Assembly: GCA_947627865.1 (NCBI GenBank)
Contig: CANQXU010000003.1
Span: 1 to 42,776 of the forward strand
Length of the DNA: 42,776 bases
Direction of reading: 5' to 3'
Source: an uncultured Paenochrobactrum sp.
GTDB lineage: Bacteria; Pseudomonadota; Alphaproteobacteria; Rhizobiales; Rhizobiaceae
The notes below the pieces were generated by a model. It did no database searches, was not told where the DNA came from, and saw only the letters and a list, made by a program, of their open reading frames with translations. Shown here piece by piece: positions 37,056 through 42,776 of this stretch; within the stretch, counting starts at the first letter, position 1, and every line of letters starts with the position of its first letter. The translations under genes and the position numbers were made by a program.

Positions 37056-38891
37056 TTATTTTTTCTCAACCGGAGTTTCAGCTTTGGGTTTTTTCTTGAA
37101 CATATTTTTGAGGTTATCAAAAAGTTCAATTTTTACACCCTGGCGCTTCATGATTACACCTTGCTGGATGATGGACAGTGTATTGTTCCATGCCCAGTAA
37201 ATAACCAGACCAGCAGGGAAGGATGCCAGCATGAATGTGAAGATAACAGGCATCCATGTGAAAATTGCAGCTTGAGTCGGGTCCGGCGGGGTCGGGTTCA
37301 TGCGCATTTGCAGGAACATGGTGATTCCCATAATGATCGGCCAAACACCAACCATTAGGAATGACGGCACATCATAAGGCAATAAGCCAAACAAGTTGAA
37401 GAGCGATGTTGGATCTGGCGCCGCAAGGTCATGTATCCAGCCAAAGAACGGCGCGTGGCGCATTTCAATAGTGACATAGAGAACCTTATAGAGCGCAAAG
37501 AAGACCGGAATCTGGACCAGTACCGGCCAGCAACCTGCAAGCGGATTGATTTTTTCACGCTTGTAAAGTTCCATCGTCGCTTGTTGCTGCTTGACCTTGT
37601 CATCCGCATATTTCTCACGAATTTCAAGCATCGCAGGCTGCATCAGCTTCATACGGGCCATGGACTTGTAAGACTTATTGGCCAGCGGGAAGAAAAATGC
37701 TTTTAGGATGACGGTGACAATCAAGATCGCAACGCCGAAATTGCCCGAGAACTTGTAAATCCAGTCGATCAGATAGAACATAGGCTTGGTAATGAAGTAG
37801 AACCAACCCCAGTCAATCAGCAGTTCGAACTGCTTGATACCGAATTTTTCTTCATAGCTTTTGATATCTGTAACAACTTTTGCACCAGCAAAGACACGAT
37901 TGGTCATGTCGGTAGTCGCGCCAGCAGCAATCGTTACGGGGGCTGAGAGAATATCAGACTGATAACGCGGGATGTTGTTCGTGAAATGCGAAAAACGTCC
38001 GGTAAATTCTTCAGCCTGATTAGGGATGATTGTAGCTGCCCAATATTTGTCGGTAATACCGACCCAGCCGCCAGAAACACCCTTAAAATTAATTTCTTTG
38101 TCGTCTTCGACCTTGGAATATTTAATTTCCTGAAGGCCGTCCTTACCCATGACACCGATCAGACCTTCATGCAGCACATAGGTTGCGCTGGCTTCTTTAG
38201 GCTGATTGAAACGTGTGACGCGGCCATAGGAGGCGAGTGACACGGTGTTGCCGCTATTGTTGGTAATAGTATCGTCAAAGGTAAACATATAAGCGTCATC
38301 AACAGAGATAACGCGCTTAAAGACGATGTCTTTATCGTTTGTATAGGTCAGAGTTACAGGGGTGGAAGGTGTTAATTCGCTATTACCTTCAACGGTCCAC
38401 ACGGTTGCGGGACCAGGTACATCACCTGTTGCATCATTGCCGGCAAAACCTAGCTCGACAAAATAGCCTTCATTCAATGGAGACGGAGCAAGCAGCTCAA
38501 TTTCCGGCGATGTTGGATCTACTGTCTCATGATATTTTTTCAAAAACAGATCATCAAGGCGTGCACCAGCAAGATTGATAGAGCCACGTAAGGACGGAGT
38601 TTCAATCTTGACGCGACCTGCCTGAGCTAATGCTGCTTCACGGGTCAGAGTGCCGCCTGAAATATTATCAGACTGACCGGGAATTCCTGTCTGGCCTGTA
38701 GGGGCTAATTGCGGGGTATCACCTTGTCCTGCAGACTGTGCTGCGCCCTGCTGAGACGCGCGCTGCTGTTCCTCAATGCGGGCCTGCTCGCGCTGCGCAT
38801 CTGACTTAGGGCCAAGGTAGAAGACCTGCCAAAGAGTCAGAATGAGGATGGATAGGGCAATGGTGATAAAGAAATTACGATTTTTTTCCAT
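37056..38891 (-). CDS. yidC: Membrane protein insertase YidC
   Basis: YidC inserts and folds inner-membrane proteins, alone or with SecYEG. The 611-residue protein starts at ATG 38891 (AGGA upstream); the track's 30 extra residues are the rnpA-overlapping part. It has an N-terminal anchor ([23 protein letters not shown]), a large periplasmic domain and a C-terminal five-helix core. The core begins [31 protein letters not shown] and includes the basic cytoplasmic loop [29 protein letters not shown]. It is the third gene of the rpmH-rnpA-yidC set and overlaps rnpA by 17 bases. Confidence 0.97.
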   Translation of the reverse strand: MEKNRNFFITIALSILILTLWQVFYLGPKSDAQREQARIEEQQRASQQGAAQSAGQGDTPQLAPTGQTGIPGQSDNISGGTLTREAALAQAGRVKIETPSLRGSINLAGARLDDLFLKKYHETVDPTSPEIELLAPSPLNEGYFVELGFAGNDATGDVPGPATVWTVEGNSELTPSTPVTLTYTNDKDIVFKRVISVDDAYMFTFDDTITNNSGNTVSLASYGRVTRFNQPKEASATYVLHEGLIGVMGKDGLQEIKYSKVEDDKEINFKGVSGGWVGITDKYWAATIIPNQAEEFTGRFSHFTNNIPRYQSDILSAPVTIAAGATTDMTNRVFAGAKVVTDIKSYEEKFGIKQFELLIDWGWFYFITKPMFYLIDWIYKFSGNFGVAILIVTVILKAFFFPLANKSYKSMARMKLMQPAMLEIREKYADDKVKQQQATMELYKREKINPLAGCWPVLVQIPVFFALYKVLYVTIEMRHAPFFGWIHDLAAPDPTSLFNLFGLLPYDVPSFLMVGVWPIIMGITMFLQMRMNPTPPDPTQAAIFTWMPVIFTFMLASFPAGLVIYWAWNNTLSIIQQGVIMKRQGVKIELFDNLKNMFKKKPKAETPVEKK

Positions 38892-39306
38892 TGACGGGTC
38901 CTGATTCCGGTCGTTCAGTTCGGCGTTTTCTGTCTGGCTTGCCAGATCCATCTTGCCAGGAGGCGCGTTTAGCGATTTCACTGGCTAGTTTGAGAAATGG
39001 CGCATCAAGAGCTTCTCTACGCGCTACGATGACATAGTCCGTTCCGGCTTGCATGTCACCAGCCGCATGGCATTTGACTGCCTCTTTTAAGCGTCGGCGA
39101 ATGCGATTTCTTATGACAGCGTTACCATTCTTCTTAGTAACGGTAAAACCAACACGAATTTCATCCGTCAGTTTAGCCTTGGTGGATTCTTCAGGAGTGC
39201 GTTTTTTTGCTTCCATGAGAATCAGTGGGCCACGCCGTTTTTCACCGGTTCTAACAGATAAAAACTCCGCTCTCTTGCGAAGGCGGAGTATTTTTTTCTT
39301 TGTCAT
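38875..39306 (-). CDS. rnpA: Ribonuclease P protein component
   Basis: RnpA is the protein partner of RNase P RNA in 5' maturation of tRNAs. The start could be ATG 39306 or 39318 ([11 protein letters not shown]); I use 39306 because [20 protein letters not shown] then follows directly, as in relatives. The RNA-binding signature is [27 protein letters not shown]. The 143-residue product has a basic C-terminal tail ([21 protein letters not shown]) longer than the E. coli protein (119 residues), and its last codons overlap the yidC start. Between rpmH and rnpA lie 39 bases. Confidence 0.92.
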   Translation of the reverse strand: MTKKKILRLRKRAEFLSVRTGEKRRGPLILMEAKKRTPEESTKAKLTDEIRVGFTVTKKNGNAVIRNRIRRRLKEAVKCHAAGDMQAGTDYVIVARREALDAPFLKLASEIAKRASWQDGSGKPDRKRRTERPESGPVNGKKS

Positions 39307-39345
39307 CTTATCAAACATATCCGCGATATACGCGGGCAATGCGAA

Positions 39346-39480
39346 TTAAGCTGACAGATTCTTGCGACCGCGTGCGCGGCGAGCAGCAAGAACGCGACGT
39401 CCACCAGTAGTAGCCATACGTGCACGGAAACCGTGACGACGCTTACGGACGATTTTGGATGGCTGATAAGTACGCTTCAT
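39346..39480 (-). CDS. rpmH: 50S ribosomal protein L34
   Basis: A 44-residue protein missed by the ORF track for its size. It begins [18 protein letters not shown], then [20 protein letters not shown] and ends NLSA, the unmistakable L34 sequence: highly basic, with the [15 protein letters not shown] block. It is the first gene of the conserved rpmH-rnpA-yidC cluster. Its promoter and leader lie in the 39481-39700 region. Confidence 0.97.
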   Translation of the reverse strand: MKRTYQPSKIVRKRRHGFRARMATTGGRRVLAARRARGRKNLSA

Positions 39481-39855
39481 TTATTTAATACCGCGGTGTG
39501 CGGCCCTTCTTGGTTCTGTTATTGAACAGGAGCGAATTTAACCATGGCAGGGCATAAAACCTAATATGCCAAGGTAAATGTCGTGCGGCTTATAAAGCCA
39601 GTACCAGACAGAGTCAATGAAAATGCTCATAAATAGCAACAGACGCTTATCTGATGCATCACCACACTGCTTAATTTAATATCCATTTAATAATCTTTGC
39701 AAGACAAGAATATTGAAGCAATGCGTATGAGGTGCATAAAAGATATTTGAAAGATATTTGAATTTATTGAAAAATAACTTTACACAGGCTTTAGGATGTC
39801 ATGGGAGATGAATTTCTGACATCTTATGGTGTTACCATCCAGAGAGGATTTTAAA
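39481..39855. other. Divergent promoter region between rpmH and the RidA gene
   Basis: About 375 bases without a supported gene. The left part is the rpmH leader and the right part the RidA-gene leader. An 11-bp tandem repeat near 39740 (listed separately) is the only structure seen. No dnaA gene or DnaA-box cluster is apparent, so I do not call an origin. Confidence 0.5.
39740..39761. repeat. Perfect 11-bp tandem repeat in the RidA gene upstream region
   Basis: AAGATATTTGA occurs twice in direct tandem, about 95 bases before the RidA gene's ATG. The spacing is one helical turn, so a regulator could bind both copies on one DNA face; chance in AT-rich DNA is also possible. Confidence 0.6.
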
Positions 39856-40200
39856 ATGAGCATTCGTCGTATTGAAGTTGGCCCACGTATGAGCCAGGCC
39901 GTTATTCATGGAAATACGGTATATTTAGCTGGTCAGTGCGAAGATGGCGCAACCATTGGCGAACAGACCACTGCTATTTTGGCAGAAATTGATCGCCTGC
40001 TTGAAGCAGCGGGTTCAAATAAATCCAAGATTTTGCAGGCAATTATCTGGCTTACTGATATGGGCGATTTTGCTGGTATGAACGAAGCATGGGAAGCATG
40101 GGTTGACCCAGAGAATACGCCAGCGCGTGCCACAGGTGAATCCAAGCTTGCATCACCTGACTATAAAGTAGAGATCATCATCACTGCAGCGATCGATTAA
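39856..40200 (+). CDS. RidA family protein
   Basis: RidA-family proteins hydrolyse reactive enamines/imines released by pyridoxal-phosphate enzymes. The 114-residue protein begins MSIRRIEVGPRMSQAVIHGNTV with GAGAGGA-like ribosome site upstream (the track's start at 39826 is 10 codons too early). The active-site-region arginine is present in ENTPARATGESKLASPDYKVEIIITA. It is a shorter, divergent RidA subgroup member rather than the classic RidA itself (which ends EIEAIA), so the substrate is uncertain. A hairpin terminator follows. Confidence 0.9.
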   Translation: MSIRRIEVGPRMSQAVIHGNTVYLAGQCEDGATIGEQTTAILAEIDRLLEAAGSNKSKILQAIIWLTDMGDFAGMNEAWEAWVDPENTPARATGESKLASPDYKVEIIITAAID

Positions 40201-40221
40201 TTAAAATTGCTCATGATGTCG

Positions 40222-40253
40222 GGGCCGGCCTTTTGATAATTGGCCGGTCTTTT
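40222..40253. terminator. Terminator after the RidA gene
   Basis: CCGGCC and GGCCGG pair with an extra G-U at the base and a loop of about 11 bases, followed by TCTTTT on the plus strand. Confidence 0.8.
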
Positions 40254-40297
40254 AATAAATTGGACAGGTGCTTTAAATTTGTATGGGGCAGATATTA

Positions 40298-41290
40298 TTA
40301 CTGCCTGATGCGCTGTGAGTAGTTTTCGCGATTGCCGATGGCTCTTTCATTGATATGCGCGGCGTTTTTGATCTGATCGCGTGGAATATCATGACTGATA
40401 ACGCCTTGATCGTATAAATAGTCCGGCAGATATCCTGATAATAAAACTTTATAATTGAAGGGTATGCCCGGATCGATCATCCGTGCCAGATCAAACACGA
40501 CTGTTGTGCAGTTACTGCTTATTGTATTGTAAAACTCAGGTTTTTTTGCCAGCGCATTGGCTGTTTCAACATAATTGTGAAACAGCGCTTTTGCTGTGTT
40601 TTTCTCTATGTTGATTGGATAGCGATAAACGTCTTCACCGCGAATATTGGTGCGCGTAAAAATAATATCGCTTTCCTCTGCTGCAATCATTGCGAGTTCA
40701 AACTGACGGAAGAAGCCGCCGATGGATGAAAACTCCTCATGGTGCTCTTTACGAATTTCTGCCGAAAAAACGACATGTCGGCCATCGGCAAAGCCAAATG
40801 AAACGAGTGTATGTGCAATCGCAGGCCCCATCCAATAGGAGAGGAAGGTGTCTACAGAGGTTATTTCATCAAGATTATATGTGCTGGTTTTCCAATTTGC
40901 ATCAAAATCAGTTGGACTATGCCAATTGAAATCACGAATATTGTGCAATGTAACAATGTCTCCGGTGACCGTACCCGTAACAGTTCTTGCAACCTCTGCT
41001 GCCCACATTCTATCCAATGAAGGGCGAATAGTGCTCCACCAGCCAAGTATGATGAGAGCCACTATTATATAGCTAATATTTTTCTTCCATGAAAAATGAT
41101 TGAACTGCCCCCATAAAATCCAGACAGAAAAAATACCGAGCAAGATAATAACGCCGGCGCATGCTGCTTTGCCAAATGGTGCCTGATACCAAATCGCAAA
41201 AGAAGCCCAAGTGGTGAAACAAATGACGAAGAGGCAAAAAATCAAACGCAATATTATATGAATTGGAGAGGAGGAAATAGTTTCTAGCAT
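40298..41290 (-). CDS. DUF4105 domain membrane protein
   Basis: A 330-residue protein with three hydrophobic N-terminal helices (about residues 10-30, 38-58 and 72-88). A large domain follows, beginning WAAEVARTVTGTVTGDIVTLHNIRDF. It includes WMGPAIAHTLVSFGFADGRHVVFSAEIRK, YRYPINIEKNTAKALFHNYVE and FYNTISSNCTTVVFDLAR. This is the DUF4105 (Lnb N-terminal periplasmic) domain, whose His and SNCTT Cys pattern suggests a papain-like (NlpC/P60-related) hydrolase fold; that activity is inference. The domain is likely periplasmic. It forms its own leftward unit. Confidence 0.88.
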   Translation of the reverse strand: MLETISSSPIHIILRLIFCLFVICFTTWASFAIWYQAPFGKAACAGVIILLGIFSVWILWGQFNHFSWKKNISYIIVALIILGWWSTIRPSLDRMWAAEVARTVTGTVTGDIVTLHNIRDFNWHSPTDFDANWKTSTYNLDEITSVDTFLSYWMGPAIAHTLVSFGFADGRHVVFSAEIRKEHHEEFSSIGGFFRQFELAMIAAEESDIIFTRTNIRGEDVYRYPINIEKNTAKALFHNYVETANALAKKPEFYNTISSNCTTVVFDLARMIDPGIPFNYKVLLSGYLPDYLYDQGVISHDIPRDQIKNAAHINERAIGNRENYSQRIRQ

Positions 41291-41634
41291 TCTGTTTATT
41301 TTCCAATCTTACCGTTCAATCATGTGCGAATTTCAGTCAATCGTTATCAGCGGTTGGGTTTGCTCATTTTGTCAGTAATGGGTTTAACGAGGTTTAATAT
41401 CTATCCAGAATGCGATTAAATCCTTACTTTAGCTATCTTTTTATATCTGGTCGCTCCTGGAATATGCAAAGATTCAGGATAACATATTCTATAACGGTTG
41501 CTTATGAAGCAAAATTTTGTGTTCTGGTCATAATTTCATCCTTTTTAAAATGTTTCTGCGTGTAATGAATTGTGATGTTTTTAACTTGGGGTGACATAAA
41601 AAATGTCACCTATATTTATTTGGTAAAACTTATA
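41291..41634. other. Divergent promoter region before the exported hydrolase
   Basis: About 340 bases between the DUF4105 gene and the hydrolase ATG. The main structure is the palindrome listed separately. A GTG at 41572 extends the hydrolase frame 21 codons upstream across that palindrome, but the signal peptide starts at the later ATG. Confidence 0.5.
41590..41610. promoter_or_regulatory. Perfect inverted repeat, probable operator
   Basis: GGTGACAT AAAAA ATGTCACC is an 8-bp perfect dyad with a 5-base spacer, 24 bases before the hydrolase ATG. There is no downstream T-run, and the spacing between half-sites is typical of a dimeric helix-turn-helix regulator. It could alternatively be an mRNA leader hairpin near the ribosome site. 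Confidence 0.6.
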
Positions 41635-42477
41635 ATGAATTTTTCTATAGCGAAGACAATGGCAGTTGCAGCTATGGTGGGTGCACTGATGCTGGGAAAC
41701 TTACCGCATGTTTTTGCGTCGAGCTTAAGTAAAGTCAGCGTGGTTTCCGCAAAAGAAGTTACACAAATGCCGGCACTCATTGATTCAGAAATTAAGATGC
41801 AATCAGAGCAAAAGTTCAGTCGCCATAAAAAGTTTTTTCATCAGTTCTATTACCCGAAAGATAACAAGGGTCAGCTTAATGCACTGGTGATCTTGCTGCA
41901 TGGATCGGGCGGCAATGAAAAAAGCCTTGTGCCGCTTGCACGAAAAATCTGGCCCGATGCGACTTTACTGGGAATTCGGGGGCGCGTCGTGCAAGATGGT
42001 GGCACGCGGTGGTACAAGCGGATCACAGCTGTTAAATTTGATCAGGATGACGTCAAGTTTGAGGCTGATGCTTTTAGTCGCTTTTTAGGTAAGTTGTCTG
42101 AGCAAAAGAGCCTTGATTTGTCGAAGGCTGTTTTTGTTGGCTACTCCAACGGAGCCAACTTATTGGCGGCCAGCATGATGATGCATCCTGATATGGTGAA
42201 GCAGGCTGTTCTTATGCGGTCAATGCCGGTTTTGGATCAAATGCCGAAAGCTGATTTGAGCAAAACGCGTGTGCTGACTATCACGGGCGATAAAGATAAA
42301 TTATATGCGCCTTTCGCATCGGAGTTATCCGCAGCGCTTAAAATGCGTGGTGCCATGCTTGATGCCAAGATTATTGATGCTGGACATATGCTGAATGAAA
42401 CAGATGCCGGCATCATCAAAAAATGGATCAGGGGTGGCGTAGTGGAAGCCGCAAAGTATCAATCTGAGCCACGCTAG
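41635..42477 (+). CDS. Exported alpha/beta hydrolase (phospholipase/carboxylesterase type)
   Basis: 280 residues from ATG 41635. A signal peptide (SIAKTMAVAAMVGALMLGNLPHVFA) directs it to the periplasm. The alpha/beta-hydrolase core shows the oxyanion LHGSGGNEKSLV, the nucleophile motif VGYSNGANLLAA (GxSxG), the aspartate in TGDKDKLY and the histidine in DAGHMLNE, so the catalytic triad is complete. The sequence pattern matches the phospholipase/carboxylesterase (YpfH/EstB-like) group. The substrate is unknown. An earlier in-frame GTG (41572) would hide the signal, so I prefer the ATG. It stands alone between a divergent gene and a convergent one. Confidence 0.85.
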   Translation: MNFSIAKTMAVAAMVGALMLGNLPHVFASSLSKVSVVSAKEVTQMPALIDSEIKMQSEQKFSRHKKFFHQFYYPKDNKGQLNALVILLHGSGGNEKSLVPLARKIWPDATLLGIRGRVVQDGGTRWYKRITAVKFDQDDVKFEADAFSRFLGKLSEQKSLDLSKAVFVGYSNGANLLAASMMMHPDMVKQAVLMRSMPVLDQMPKADLSKTRVLTITGDKDKLYAPFASELSAALKMRGAMLDAKIIDAGHMLNETDAGIIKKWIRGGVVEAAKYQSEPR

Positions 42478-42546
42478 CCGGTTCAAAGCGGTTCAGGTCA
42501 ATTTAGGGTGGCTTATACGGCTTAGGTAAATAGACTATGTTTTGCT

Positions 42547-42585
42547 TTTCAAGCCCCCAATTGCATGCGCTGTTGGGGCTTGAAA
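42547..42585. terminator. Inverted repeat between convergent genes, possible terminator
   Basis: TTTCAAGCCCC and GGGGCTTGAAA form an 11-bp perfect stem around a 17-base loop. T-rich flanks are weak, but it lies between convergent genes and could stop both. Confidence 0.65.
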
Positions 42586-42600
42586 TCTGTTTGCATTAGG

Positions 42601-42776
42601 TCAAGCAGTTATATCGATGATGCCGCAGTCGCCGCTTTCTGTGCCAAATGCCAGTCTATGGCCTTTGCTGTCCCAGCTCATGGAGTTGATTGCGCCTTTG
42701 CCCGGACGACGCAGCAATACTTCTTTGCCGTCCTCAAATCGTGCAATCATAATCATGCCATCCGCATAGCCAATGG
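42601..42776 (-). CDS. WD40-repeat-like protein, C-terminal end only
   Basis: The minus strand is open from the right edge to a TGA at 42601-42603, giving 57 residues of C-terminus: IGYADGMIMIARFEDGKEVLLRR then AINSMSWDSKGHRLAFGTESG and CGIIDITA. The 'xW/SxDSxGxxLAFGTExGxxGIIDL' rhythm is a WD40 beta-propeller blade. Most of the gene lies beyond the window, so family and function cannot be fixed further. It converges with the exported hydrolase. Confidence 0.7.
   Translation of the reverse strand, partial: IGYADGMIMIARFEDGKEVLLRRPGKGAINSMSWDSKGHRLAFGTESGDCGIIDITA

Noticed and set aside
39346-39855. Replication origin next to rpmH
   Set aside because: In many bacteria oriC lies by rpmH-dnaA, but no dnaA gene or DnaA-box cluster is seen here, and alphaproteobacterial origins usually lie elsewhere.
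1-42776. CRISPR arrays, insertion sequences, rRNA operons
   Set aside because: No regularly spaced repeats, transposase-like frames with terminal inverted repeats, or rRNA sequence were seen in the window.

Overview
This 42.8 kb window looks like chromosomal core sequence from an alphaproteobacterium of the order Hyphomicrobiales (Rhizobiales). The evidence is the gene order and protein flavour: rpmH-rnpA-yidC-engB-argB, dapB next to gpmA, def-fmt-truA, ubiE-ubiB-coaBC, an NDUFA9-like complex I protein and DUF4105/DUF4282 proteins. Base composition, judged by eye, is only moderately GC (roughly mid-40s %), lower than Brucella or Rhizobium. This fits a Bartonellaceae/Brucellaceae relative with a drifted genome, but species cannot be fixed from this window.

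Layout. (1) 1-1375: the 5' two-thirds or so of a tyrosine recombinase gene, running off the left edge on the minus strand and starting 93 bases past the 3' end of a tRNA-Ser(GGA). This is the textbook edge of an integrated element, whose body would lie left of the window. (2) 1.86-8.5 kb: housekeeping genes for a small membrane protein, msrA, slyX, upp, ubiE, ubiB, coaBC and a DUF4282 protein. (3) 8.6-14.4 kb: crcB, an endonuclease/exonuclease/phosphatase-fold protein convergent with a cardiolipin synthase, an HdeD-like membrane protein, prfC and tRNA-Leu(CAG). (4) 14.6-23.4 kb: a long leftward block of GST, queG, SDR, mepA, mgsA, glk, an MsbA-like ABC exporter, dapB and gpmA. (5) 23.6-31.2 kb: uppP, NDUFA9-like gene, lepA, rmuC and the def-fmt-truA operon. 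(6) 31.2-39.5 kb: a membrane protein, a tiny exported protein, dapD, a LOG-family protein, a pyrimidine nucleotidase overlapped with argB, engB, yidC, rnpA and rpmH. The last was missed by the ORF track because it encodes only 44 residues. (7) 39.8 kb to the end: a RidA-family protein, a DUF4105 membrane protein, an exported alpha/beta hydrolase preceded by a perfect inverted repeat, and the C-terminal end of a WD40-like protein.

Functionally the window covers translation (prfC, lepA, def, fmt, truA, queG, rnpA, rpmH, two tRNAs), envelope building (uppP, mepA, yidC, ABC exporter, cls, dapB/dapD for meso-diaminopimelate and lysine), cofactors (ubiE/ubiB, coaBC) and central carbon metabolism (glk, mgsA, gpmA). 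Hairpin terminators, several bidirectional, separate most convergent pairs.

No CRISPR array, insertion sequence, toxin-antitoxin pair, rRNA or convincing new multi-gene system was seen. The accessory signal is concentrated at the left edge (integrase plus tRNA). The next most interesting items are the missing CoaC cysteine, the palindrome before the exported hydrolase, the 68-residue orphan exported protein and the short tandem repeats described in the findings.
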